A stretch of 64,000 nt of DNA from Carya illinoinensis (lineage: Eukaryota > Streptophyta > Magnoliopsida > Fagales > Juglandaceae), in contig NC_056765.1 of NCBI RefSeq assembly GCF_018687715.1, positions 2,480,001 to 2,544,000 of the forward strand, given 5' to 3'. Below, piece after piece: positions 33,989 to 43,976 of the stretch (within the stretch, counting starts at the first letter, position 1; every line of letters starts with the position of its first letter). The notes beneath the pieces are model-generated. The model ran no database searches. It saw nothing but the letters and a program-made list of their open reading frames with translations, and was not told the DNA's origin. The translations under genes were made by a program, and so were the position numbers.

Positions 33989-36900
33989 TATCTTACACAA
34001 GAACAAAGAATAAGAATATTAAGTGCCTATAAGCATGATGAAAATCTGCAGGAGATTAAGACAGAAGATGGTCAACCTATAGAAGATGCTGTTAATACTC
34101 TAATATTTATATTAACAAAACATTTTGTAGGTGATCCTTCCCAATTTAAAGAAAGAACTAGTGATTTATTAATCAATTTAAGATGTCCTAGATTATCTGA
34201 TTTTAGATGGTATAAAGATGTTTTTCTAACTAAAGTTATGATCAGAGATGATTGCCAACAACCATACTGGAAGGAAAAGTTCATAGCCGGACTTCCATAT
34301 TACTTCGCCCAAAAGGTACGAGAATCTTTAGTAAAATCAGATGGTACTATTGATTTTATTAATCTTACGTATGGAGATATAATATCTTCTATTAATAGAA
34401 CTGGTCTGACTATGTGTAATGATATAAGATTAAAAAAGCAAATGGAAAAAGAAAAGAAATTTGCTACAAAAGAATTAGGTACCTTTTGTGAACAGTTTGG
34501 TTATTCTCCATTATTAGCTCCTTCTACAAGACACAAAAAAGGAAAAAGAATTTATAAAACTTATCCAACTAAGAAAAGAAATTATAAGAAACCAGTAAAG
34601 AATACAAAAAAGTTTAATAAAAAGAAAAAACAAATTGTATGTTATAAATGTGGAAAGGTTGGACATTATGCATCAAATTGTAAGGTTAAAAAAGAAATTA
34701 ATGAATTAGATATACCTGAAGAAGTAAAAGAAAAATTATTAAATATCTTTATACAATCAAGTGAAGAAGATGAAATTTCTTCAGAAGAAGATGAAATTTA
34801 CCAATTAAAAGAATCAAGTTTTTCAGAACAATCTTCTGATAACAAGTCAGAAGAAGATGAAATTCATGTTCGTAATTGTTTAGATAGAAATAATTGTATC
34901 TGTAATAAAACTATTAACGTATTATCGTCACATGAAAATATTATATTAGAATTAATAGATAAAATTAATAATCCACAAGAAAGAAAAGAATATTTAGAAA
35001 AATTAAAAGATACTTTTAGTAATCCCAAGACTTTTGAACTCAATTCAACCCCCTCATCATATGATTTTATGGAAATAGTAAATAGATTTCAATCAGAAAA
35101 ACAAAATATTACTTTAAAAGATTTACATCAAGAAATTAATGAAATAAAGAAAGAAATTAGAAATTTGAAAGCTTCTAACACCAAACTTGAAGTTTCTAAT
35201 GAACAATTATTACAAGAAATTATACTATTAAAAATAGATAAAAATAATGACACTCATAAAAAAGAGCAAGGAGAAAGCTCAGTAAAAATTACAAAAGAAG
35301 AATCAGATAATTTTATAAACATACTTAATAAAATGAATTTTCAAAAATGGTATACTGAAGTAACTATTTCCATTAATGAAGAATTCTCTTTTTCTGCAAT
35401 AGCCTTATTAGATACAGGTGCAGATTTAAACTGCATACAAGAAGGAATAATACCCTCTAAATATTTTGAAAAAACAAAAGAGACATTATCTCAAGCTAAT
35501 GGAGCAAAATTAAATATAAATTATAAATTATCAAATGCACATATATGTAATAATGGAATTTGCTTTAAAACAACATTCATTCTAGTAAAAAATATCAACA
35601 CCAAAGTAATATTAGGAAACCCATTTCTTGCTTTACTTTACCCTTTCTCTGTAACAGAAGAAGGAATTTCTACTAAAATATTAGGAAAAGAAATTCAATT
35701 TAAATTTTTATTCCCTCCAGTCTCAAGAGAGATTAATTCCTTAAAAGAAGCATCATTGACTAAAGAAATTAATTTTTTAACAAAAGTCAAAATCAAAAGA
35801 AAAGAAAAACAAATAAATTTCTTAAAACAAGAATTAAAATACAAAAGAATTGAAGAACAATTAAAAGATCCTTTATTAATCCAAAAAATTAATAATTTCA
35901 AAAATATAATTGAAAACGAAGTATGCTCTAATTTACCTAATGCTTTTTGGAGTAGAAAACAACATATAGTCGAATTACCTTATGAAAAAGAATTCTCTGA
36001 AAAGAATATTCCTACTAAGGCCAGACCCATTCAAATGAATAAAGAATTATTAGAATTCTGTAAACAAGAAATTAATGATCTATTAACTAAAGGACTTATT
36101 AGAAAGAGCAAATCACCATGGAGCTGTGCTGCTTTTTATGTACAAAAACAAGCAGAATTAGAAAGAGGTGTTCCTAGATTAGTTATAAATTATAAGCCTT
36201 TAAATAAAGTTTTACAATGGATTAGATACCCTATTCCTAATAAAAAAGATTTATTATCCCGACTTTATGCTGCTACTATATTTTCAAAATTTGACATGAA
36301 AAGCGGATTTTGGCAAATCCAGATTGCTGAAAAAGATAGATACAAAACTGCATTTACAGTCCCTTTTGGACATTATGAATGGAATGTTATGCCTTTCGGA
36401 TTAAAAAATGCTCCTAGTGAATTTCAAAATATTATGAACGAAATATGTACACCTTTCACCCATTTTTCTATAGTTTATATAGATGATGTATTAATATTCT
36501 CTTCATCAATTGAACAACATTGGAAACATTTAAATACCTTTGTTCAAATCATTAAACAAAATGGATTAGTAGTTTCATCATCTAAAGTCAAATTATTCCA
36601 AGACAAGATTAGATTTCTTGGACATGATATTTATCAAGGAACTATTACCCCAATAAGTAGGGCCATAGAATTTGCTAATAAATTCCCTGATGAAATAAAA
36701 GATAAGCAACAACTACAAAGATTTCTAGGAAGTTTAAATTATGTTGCTGATTTTTATCAAGCACTTAGACCTTTATGTGAACCATTATTCAAGAGATTAA
36801 AAAAGAATCCACCTCCATGGACAGAGGAACATACAAATATTATAAAACAAATAAAGGCCCATGTTAAGAAATTACCATGCTTAGGACTCCCATCACCTGA

Positions 36901-37324
36901 TGCCTTTAAAATTGTTGAAACAGATGCCTCTGATCTTGGTTATGGAGGAATTTTGAAACAAAAATTATCAGATGGAAAAGAACAGATTACTCGATTTCAT
37001 TCAGGATGCTGGAATCCTGCTCAAAAGAATTACAGTACTATTAAAAAAGAAATTTTAGCTATTGTATTATGCATTTCTAAATTTCAAGATGATCTTTTGA
37101 ATCAAAAGTTTTTACTTAGAATTGATTGCAAATCAGCCAAGGAAGTTTTAGTAAAAGATGTTAAAAACTTGGCTGCTAAACAAATTTTTGCAAGATGGCA
37201 AGCTATTTTAAGTATTTTTGATTTTGATATTGAGCATATTAAAGGAGATTCTAATTCTCTTCCTGATTTTCTATCCCGAGAATTCTTACAGGGAAAATCA
37301 TGTCTTCCTCAAAGTCCAGAGTGA
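33989..37324 (+). CDS. Caulimovirid polyprotein, 5'-truncated (coat-protease-RT-RNase H)
   Basis: Open from 33989 to TGA 37322-37324, about 1,110 codons; the first in-frame Met I list is 34238. Numbering from that Met: a coat-like region with WKEKFIAGLPYYFAQKVR (about 9-26), a basic Lys-rich tract, a CX2CX4HX4C zinc knuckle at 135-148, acidic EED repeats (about 175-210), a coiled-coil-like region (about 300-345), protease DTG at 392-394, RT with catalytic YIDD (Asp 749/750), and RNase H with Asp 896 and later acidic residues. Codons are strongly A/T-ended, unlike the neighbouring Copia. The N-terminal movement and coat portions are missing, so it is a fragment despite its intact catalytic motifs. 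Confidence 0.9.
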   Translation, partial: YLTQEQRIRILSAYKHDENLQEIKTEDGQPIEDAVNTLIFILTKHFVGDPSQFKERTSDLLINLRCPRLSDFRWYKDVFLTKVMIRDDCQQPYWKEKFIAGLPYYFAQKVRESLVKSDGTIDFINLTYGDIISSINRTGLTMCNDIRLKKQMEKEKKFATKELGTFCEQFGYSPLLAPSTRHKKGKRIYKTYPTKKRNYKKPVKNTKKFNKKKKQIVCYKCGKVGHYASNCKVKKEINELDIPEEVKEKLLNIFIQSSEEDEISSEEDEIYQLKESSFSEQSSDNKSEEDEIHVRNCLDRNNCICNKTINVLSSHENIILELIDKINNPQERKEYLEKLKDTFSNPKTFELNSTPSSYDFMEIVNRFQSEKQNITLKDLHQEINEIKKEIRNLKASNTKLEVSNEQLLQEIILLKIDKNNDTHKKEQGESSVKITKEESDNFINILNKMNFQKWYTEVTISINEEFSFSAIALLDTGADLNCIQEGIIPSKYFEKTKETLSQANGAKLNINYKLSNAHICNNGICFKTTFILVKNINTKVILGNPFLALLYPFSVTEEGISTKILGKEIQFKFLFPPVSREINSLKEASLTKEINFLTKVKIKRKEKQINFLKQELKYKRIEEQLKDPLLIQKINNFKNIIENEVCSNLPNAFWSRKQHIVELPYEKEFSEKNIPTKARPIQMNKELLEFCKQEINDLLTKGLIRKSKSPWSCAAFYVQKQAELERGVPRLVINYKPLNKVLQWIRYPIPNKKDLLSRLYAATIFSKFDMKSGFWQIQIAEKDRYKTAFTVPFGHYEWNVMPFGLKNAPSEFQNIMNEICTPFTHFSIVYIDDVLIFSSSIEQHWKHLNTFVQIIKQNGLVVSSSKVKLFQDKIRFLGHDIYQGTITPISRAIEFANKFPDEIKDKQQLQRFLGSLNYVADFYQALRPLCEPLFKRLKKNPPPWTEEHTNIIKQIKAHVKKLPCLGLPSPDAFKIVETDASDLGYGGILKQKLSDGKEQITRFHSGCWNPAQKNYSTIKKEILAIVLCISKFQDDLLNQKFLLRIDCKSAKEVLVKDVKNLAAKQIFARWQAILSIFDFDIEHIKGDSNSLPDFLSREFLQGKSCLPQSPE

Positions 37325-38631
37325 AAACCAAATCCTCCTATGCCAAATCACCTTCTCCTCCTTATCCTTCACCCTGTCCTTCCGTCACACCAAAACCCTA
37401 TACAGTACTAGGGACATTACCACAAAACATTAGGCCATCCTATAATCCATTTTCACCATTATCCTCTTCAAAATTACCCACATACTCAAAAGCTGTTTCT
37501 TCTACTAGTTCTTCTCCTTCTCAAATTATTAATCCTCCACCTTTATCTCAGCCCTCTGTAACTCCTATTATCTTTAAATCCCATTGGCATCCAGTCTTTC
37601 CTATTGAATCAGAATTACAGCATCTATCTGAACCTCAAAAATTACTTGACGCTTTTCTATTACCAGATTGGCATTATGTTCCCCAGAACATTACCAAGAC
37701 TCAGAACTTTTATGAATTTATTTTAGTAGACACTGATTCTATTATTATCTCTGAAATCCCTTGCTCTTTACAATCTCAACCTTCTCCACCTGCAACTCCG
37801 ATCATTGCATTCCACAAAGTTACTATTAAACAGGTTCTTACCTTAGAACAGTGGGGAAAAAGCCCGTACTTGACGAGAAGATTTTCTCAGCCATATGATC
37901 CTCCTTATTTCGATTACTACGATTATCAACAAGCATGGAACAAAACGTTCTTACGACAGAATAAGAATTTGCGCCATTCCTGGTTTCTCCATTTTGATAA
38001 ATTACAGGAAATTAAGACTCTACCGCGATGGTTCCTATTATGGTGGAATCAATTTGGACCAGAATCTCTCATTCTTCCTCCACCTCTCCAGGAGAGTCTT
38101 CAGGCTTTCACATTACAGAATGATTGTCCACCTTCATTATCACACTGTTCACCACTTCTCCTTTTCTTTCTTAAAACAAAATTAAATTGGATCATGAAGT
38201 GGGAATATGTCATCAAACCTCATCCTTCTCTCAAAAATATTATGTTCTTGGCCCGCCAAGTCTCTGTAAAATGGTGGGAAAAGTATAATTATGATCATGT
38301 TGTAAAAATGTTCTCAAAAATTACCAAGGCTCCTGAGGTTCTTGTTCAGAGAAGCAGATTCCAAGCTCAATTAGCAACAATTACCAATAAAAAAGACTTG
38401 AAAAAATTAGCAGAAGCAATGTCACAAGTATCAGACAGTGATGAAGAAGAAGACCATCAAGTCAGATTATCTCCAGCACAGCAGACAACATCATCGCCAC
38501 TACAGCAGGCCTCTCCATCCCAACAGGCCTCTCATTCTCATGACAACTCACCATATTATCCCTCACAGATGATGGATTCTCAAGATCCGTATGAATTGGA
38601 ACTGGCAAATTATGACCCTCAGATTATGTAA
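37300..38631 (+). CDS. Caulimovirid ORF2-like protein, 443 aa, function unknown
   Basis: ATG 37300 lies 25 nt before the end of the polyprotein frame, in a different frame. The N-terminal third is rich in Ser, Pro and Tyr. The middle is Trp- and Pro-rich (SHWHPVFP, LPDWHYVPQ, LPRWFLLWWNQFG). The C-terminus is acidic then Gln/Ser-rich (SDSDEEEDHQ). I see no membrane segment, zinc knuckle or known enzyme motif. Position and size fit the uncharacterised second ORF of florendoviruses. Assignment rests on context rather than on sequence recognition. Confidence 0.7.
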   Translation: MSSSKSRVKTKSSYAKSPSPPYPSPCPSVTPKPYTVLGTLPQNIRPSYNPFSPLSSSKLPTYSKAVSSTSSSPSQIINPPPLSQPSVTPIIFKSHWHPVFPIESELQHLSEPQKLLDAFLLPDWHYVPQNITKTQNFYEFILVDTDSIIISEIPCSLQSQPSPPATPIIAFHKVTIKQVLTLEQWGKSPYLTRRFSQPYDPPYFDYYDYQQAWNKTFLRQNKNLRHSWFLHFDKLQEIKTLPRWFLLWWNQFGPESLILPPPLQESLQAFTLQNDCPPSLSHCSPLLLFFLKTKLNWIMKWEYVIKPHPSLKNIMFLARQVSVKWWEKYNYDHVVKMFSKITKAPEVLVQRSRFQAQLATITNKKDLKKLAEAMSQVSDSDEEEDHQVRLSPAQQTTSSPLQQASPSQQASHSHDNSPYYPSQMMDSQDPYELELANYDPQIM

Positions 38632-38836
38632 TTCCAAAAGATTATCGTCCTTTTCTTCCATTATCAGAACACTGTTTAAGATGCTCGTCACTGTTCAAGA
38701 TGCCCGTCAGTCAAGAATCATCCAGCTGTCTAGTTACTGTTTAGCCGCCCATGTTTAATAAATGTAGCCGCCTATTTACTGTGTATGAGTCACTGTACAT
38801 GTCAGTAATATTATTGTAAGGTACTGTTTTGGAGTC

Positions 38837-38844
38837 TATAAATA
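38837..38844 (+). promoter_or_regulatory. TATA box of the pararetroviral promoter
   Basis: TATAAATA in TCTATAAATAGGCAG, 200 nt after the ORF2 stop, at the place of the pregenomic RNA promoter. Transcription would be expected to start about 25-35 bases downstream. Confidence 0.8.
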
Positions 38845-39000
38845 GGCAGTTTGTAAGTGAGGAAAGGCATTCAGAAATTCTCATCTGAAGCCAATCCTAG
38901 TCCCTCGTCACTCTCAAAACTTCTCTCTTGTAAACTCCTTTCCATGTCTCCTGCCTTTCAAACTTCTGAGAATTAATCTCCTTGTAAGTATTATGTTTTC

Positions 39001-39006
39001 AATAAA
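39001..39006 (+). terminator. Poly(A) signal of the pararetroviral RNA
   Basis: AATAAA about 160 nt downstream of the TATA box and upstream of the primer site. Pararetroviral transcripts pass this signal once and end at it the second time, giving a terminally redundant RNA. Confidence 0.75.
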
Positions 39007-39144
39007 ATTGAGTTTATCTTATTTTGATCTTTACTTTTATTCATGCCTTTACTTCCTGCACTTCATTTATTTGTTTATATTCTATAATCTATTAATATAT
39101 CTATTATATTAGCTATTATATATATATATCCTGGTATACGTAGT

Positions 39145-39156
39145 TGGTATCAGAGC
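39145..39156 (+). other. tRNA-Met primer binding site of the caulimovirid
   Basis: TGGTATCAGAGC is the exact match to the plant initiator-tRNA primer site. Here it follows a poly(A) signal and is not next to an LTR, as expected for Caulimoviridae. It marks the conventional genome start, so the integrated segment is circularly permuted. Confidence 0.88.
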
Positions 39157-39275
39157 CAACGGTTATTATATATATATATAGTTATTATTATATTTATTTT
39201 ATTTTATTATATATATATATAGTTATTATTATATATATACTATATATATATATAGTATACTATTATATATATATA

Positions 39276-39332
39276 TTAGTAATATGCTAATACTATTAGT
39301 CTATTAGTAATAATACTATAACTAATAAATAT
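39276..39332. repeat. 57-bp direct repeat flanking the virus, right copy
   Basis: Identical to 33931-33987. The following sequence is AT-rich host (hAT core). Confidence 0.93.
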
Positions 39333-40814
39333 ATATAATAATAACTATACTATAACTAATAACTATATATAATAATAGTAATAGTGATAACTATATATGT
39401 AACTATATGTAATAGTAATACTAATAACTAATACTATTAATCTATTAGTACTAATAACTATACTAGTATTAATAACTAATAACTATACTAGTATTAATAA
39501 CTATAACTAATAACTATATGTAATGATAGTAATACTATATGTAATACTATATTAAATAATAGTAATACTCTTATTACTAATACTCTATGTAGTTATGGTG
39601 ATTTAATACTAACATATTATATATTAAGCTAACTATATTAATACTATTATAAATTTACAAATATATGATATATTATAATTTATTCTATAACTTTTATAAT
39701 ATGTTAATACATTATATACATATATTTTTGATCGGTTATACTAGTACTATATATTATAGTTAATAGTTATACATTAAAGAATATAGTAATACATTGATAC
39801 TAAATATATATAGTTATAGACTTATAATGATTTAGTTATTATGAATTTATGATTAGTATAACTATATAATTGTATTGGTATTAGACTATTAATAATTCAA
39901 TTTGGCTATATTATATTAGTAATATTAGTTATGTTGAATCAATTAGTTAGTATAACTATATTCTACATCATTAATATTAATATAAATATTAGTATTAGTT
40001 ATAACTATATAGCCTATATTAGAATTGAGTTTTAGAGTATATAATAGACTAATAGTATTAGTACAACTATATAAGTATATTGTATAGCTATATATTAGTT
40101 TTAATTATAGTGATTAGTATAATTATATAATAGTAGACTATTAGTATAACTATATATTAGTATTAGTTACTATTATGGTGATTTAGTATATTATAATTTA
40201 TATATTATATTTATACTATAACTCTTATAATATATTAATATATACTAGTACTATATATTATAGTTATATATTAAATAATATAATAATACATTCATACTAA
40301 ATATATATAGTTATATTTCTAGTGATTTAGTTATTAACTTATTATGATTAGTATAACTACCCAAATTATAATAGTATTAGACCATTAATATAGCTATATA
40401 TTAGTAATATTAGTTATGGTAAATCAATGCTTTAGTATAACTATATAAGTATTAACTATAATGATTTTTATATATTCATTAAATATAAGTATAGTGATAT
40501 TTAAATTATATTAATTAAAGTGATAAATATATTATATAGCTATACATAGTATTAATTATAGTGATTAGTATAACTATATAAATTATATAATAGTATATTA
40601 GTATTAATAGTAGACTATTAGTATAGGTCACTATAGCTATTGTTGAAGTATTAGTTATAGTGATTTAGTATAACTATATTAGTATAACTATAGTCTATAT
40701 TAGACTATTAATATTTTTTTATACCATATATAATTATATAATTAATAATTTAATTATATACAACTATTATATCAATAATATATATAAATAATATATATAT
40801 TTTTTTTATTTCTA
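39333..40814. repeat. AT-rich core of hAT element 2
   Basis: 1.5 kb of nearly pure A+T with many variants of AGTATAACTATATA and TTAGTTATAGTGATTTAGTA. No coding frame. The core of the small hAT element (18950-19220) has the same character. Confidence 0.8.
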
Positions 40815-40986
40815 TTCGGTCCGGTCCGGTCCGGTCCGGGGTGAAAAACTCCCGGACCGGGACCGGACCGAATCTTTTCGGTCCCTTTAAAATGGGACCG
40901 GACCGGACCGGACCGAATTGGGTCCGGTCCGGTCCGGTCCAAACAGTGCCGGTCCGGTCAGTTTTGCCGGTCCGGACCGGCCGATG
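40815..40986. repeat. GGTCC-repeat arm, right
   Basis: CGGTCC and GGACCGG pentamer arrays in inverse orientation to 33669-33822, ending at the CTCACCCCTA terminus. Confidence 0.9.
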
Positions 40987-41004
40987 CTCACCCCTACACG
41001 CCAC

Positions 41005-43520
41005 ACTTGGTTTTATCCTCTTCGAACTAAAGCAAAAACCTATGAGTATTTTGTTAAGTTCAAGACTCTTGTAGAAACTCAATTCTCATGTAAAATCAAA
41101 AAGTTGCAAACTAATGGAGGAGGGGAGTATAATTCACTTCAATTTCAATCCTTTTTGACCCAAATTGGCATTATGCATCGTAAATCTTGCCCCCACACCT
41201 CACAAAAAAATGGATTGGCTGAAAGAAAACTCCATCATATCCTTGAAACAGGCCTCACTCTTCTTGCCTATTCAAGCCTTTCAAACACCTATTGGGTTGA
41301 TGCCTTCCTCGCCTCTGTTTACATCATCAACAGGTTGCCTACTGCTGTTCTTACCCACAAATCCCTGTATGAAAAACTCTTCAAAATGGTGCCTAATTAT
41401 TCTGTATTCAGGGTCTTTGGTTGTAAATGTTTCCCTTTACTTCGACCTTACACCACTCACAAGTTAGAATATCAGTCCAAAATCTGTATTTTTCTTGGCT
41501 ATAGTCCTGCTGGCTATCATTGTCTTGATCCATTTTCAAGTAGAGTTTATCTCTCTAGACATGTCATTTCTGATGAAAGATCCTTTCCCCTTTCCAGCAA
41601 AGGAACATGCTATACTGCAACTGCCATCCAAGATTAATGCTGCTACTGATCATCCTTTTCAACTCTCTGTAAGTTTTCCTCCTGCTAATACCGTTACCAT
41701 TGCTTCTGAAAATTCTAGCACTGCATTACCTATCTCTCATTACATCCATAACTCTCAGTCTTTGAGTCCCTCATTGTCTCTTGACCCTTCCCCACCTTAC
41801 TCAGCCCCTACAGATGCTACTTTTGACCCATTACCACATCCTGTTAGCAATTCTACTCCTCACTTATCTGAATTAGCAGTTGAGGTCTCAATTTCCCATC
41901 CAATGCAAACTAGGTCACGTACTGGTTCTCTTCAACCCAAATCATTCCTAGATTTCCAGCTTTATTACTCCACTAGATATCCTCTTCTTGCCTTACAAGC
42001 TCAATCTTCACCAGTTGAACCTACTTGTTTCTCCAAGGCCATTGCTGATCCATGCTTTGGAAAGATGCCATGTCTCAAGAGTTTGCTGCTCTTCTCTCCA
42101 ATGACACATGGACACGTTGTCCAAGACCACCCCATCAAAATGTTATTAGAAATAAGTGGGTTTACAGAATCAAACAGCACTCTGATGGGTCCATAGATAG
42201 GTTCAATGCACGCTTAGTTACTAAGGACTTTGAGCAACAACTTGGCATTGACTACACAGATACGTTTAGTCTAGTTGTTAAAGCATCTACCATTCGCATT
42301 GTGTTGGCCCTAGCAGTACATTTTCATTGGCCCATTAGACAACTTGATGTGTCTAATGCTTTCCTACATGGAACCTTAATGGAAGAAGTGTTCATGGAAC
42401 AACCTCAAGGGTTTGTTGATGCTCAACACCCAGATTATGTTTGCAAACTTCATAAAGTAATCTATGGTTTAAAACAGGCCCCAAGAGCCTGGTTTCACTG
42501 CTTGTCTTCCTCATTACTTGATCTCGGGTTCATAGCATCCTTGGTTGACACCTCCTTGTTTGTCTTTATTCAAGGGGAAATCAAGGTCTTCATGCTCATA
42601 TATGTGGATGACATCATTGTCACTGGTACTCATAACTCTGTTATTTCCTCTCTGATTTCTCAGTTGCAGCAAAGGTTTCCTCTCAAGGACTTGGGGTCAC
42701 TTAGCTACTCCCTTGGCGTTCAGGCCACAGGATCAGCTACTGGCTTGCACCTCTATCAATCTAAATACATTCACGATCTTTTGCATCGTACTCGCATGAT
42801 TGGAGCCAAACCAACTAGCTCTCCTTGCCCTTCTAGTTCCAAGCTATCCAAATATGATGGGGATGTGCTTCCTGACCCATCTGAATATCATCAAGTTGTT
42901 GGATCCTTGCAATATTGCACGTTGACACAACCCAACATTGCCTTTTCAGTTAACCAACTCTGTCAACATATGCATTGCCCCTCAACTACCCATTGGTCAG
43001 CTGTTAAACGTGTTCTAAGGTACCTAAAAAGCTCTAATGATCATGGTCTCTTTTACTCTCCTGGCAGCCTTCATCTTCAAGCCTTTTGTGACTCTGATTG
43101 GACAGGGAATCCGGATGACTGTCGTTCTACCTCTGGATTTGGTATTTTTCTTGGCAACTCTTTAGTCTCTTGGAGTGCCAAGAAGTAGGTGGTGGTGTCT
43201 CGGTCCAGCACAGAAGCTGAGTACCGAGGTATGGCCATCACCACTACTGAATTGTTCTGGCTTCGCATGCTTTTTAAGGATCTTCATATCCCTCTCATAT
43301 AGCCACCTATACTTTGGTGTGACAATGTTAGTGCCCTTGCCCTTGCCTCTAATTCGGTGTTTCATGCACGCACTAAACACATAGAGGTCGACTATCACTT
43401 TATCCGTGAAAAAGTATTGAATGGTGACATTCTTCTCAAGTTTATTTCGACTAATGATCAATTGGCTGATATTTTCACTAAGGGTCTCTCCTCTGCTAGA
43501 TTCTCTCTTCTCAAGTCCAA
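41005..43520 (+). pseudogene. Copia 3 integrase remainder, RT and RNase H
   Basis: The integrase continues after the hAT (TWFYPLRTKAK, SQKNGLAERKLHHILE). The position of the second catalytic Asp reads TNGGGEY, with Asn encoded at 41113-41115. RT at about 42170-42720 has the intact active site YVDDIIVTG and LKDLGSLSYSLGV. RNase H follows from 43070 (CDSDWTGN) but has a TAG at 43186-43188 and another near 43300. The final segment ends ADIFTKGLSSARF before the right LTR. Confidence 0.88.
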
Positions 43521-43559
43521 GCTCTTGGTTCAACCTCTTCCCATTCGCTTGTGGGAGGA

Positions 43560-43976
43560 TGTTAAAGTATCTACTACAACCACATCAGATCCCTCAAGCT
43601 CTAGCTCTACAGATTGTGCACATAATGAGTGTCCAAGAAGTACCATTACCAATATGGCAAGAGCACCTCTTCAAGATCATGACAGCAAGCCTCCAGATAG
43701 CAAGCCTTGCAAATATGAAAGCTCACACTTAAGGCAAATCTTTGCAAGAATCATGGATCCTACAAAATCTGCTATATAACTCTGTAATCTCATTGATTCA
43801 GCAAATCAATCTTATTTATGTTAATTGTATCATTTGCTTCCTTGTACAGAAAATAATGTGCATCTCTCAAGAGTGTATCTTTTGATTCTTTTATTGACTT
43901 GTACAAACTATATAATGAATATACAATATACTGGTTTGGTGAGTTAGCCAAAACCATTTTTCTATGATTTTGTTCA
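43560..43976 (+). repeat. 3' LTR of Copia 3
   Basis: 417 bp, same ends as the 5' LTR. It is followed by the element's own primer site (TGGCATCAGAGC, one change) and gag start instead of flanking DNA. Confidence 0.93.

Larger units (their letters stand above)
33988..39275 (+). mobile_element. Endogenous caulimovirid (florendovirus-like), partial
   Basis: The segment holds, in order, the C-terminal part of a coat-protein-like region, aspartic protease, reverse transcriptase and RNase H with no integrase, a second overlapping frame, and a promoter/poly(A)/primer-site region. That order is pararetroviral (Caulimoviridae), not LTR-retrotransposon, and no LTRs flank it. An uncharacterised second frame after the polymerase matches what is known of florendoviruses. 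The movement-protein part and the start of the coat region are absent. No stop or frameshift is seen in the retained frames. Confidence 0.85.
33659..40996. mobile_element. hAT-type element 2, 7.3 kb, carrying a virus segment
   Basis: It begins TAGGGGTGAG and ends CTCACCCCTA, perfect 10-bp terminal inverted repeats, with 8-bp CACGCCAC on each side; this is hAT architecture. The arms are made of GGTCC / CCGGA repeats (33669-33822 and 40815-40986) in opposite orientation and could pair. The core is almost pure A+T and resembles the smaller element at 18737-19387. No transposase is present. About 5.3 kb of caulimovirid DNA lies inside the core. Confidence 0.92.

Noticed and set aside
34238..37324. 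Gypsy LTR retrotransposon polyprotein
   Set aside because: There is no integrase and no LTRs, a coat-like region precedes the zinc knuckle, and the poly(A) signal and primer site follow a second ORF, all pararetroviral traits.
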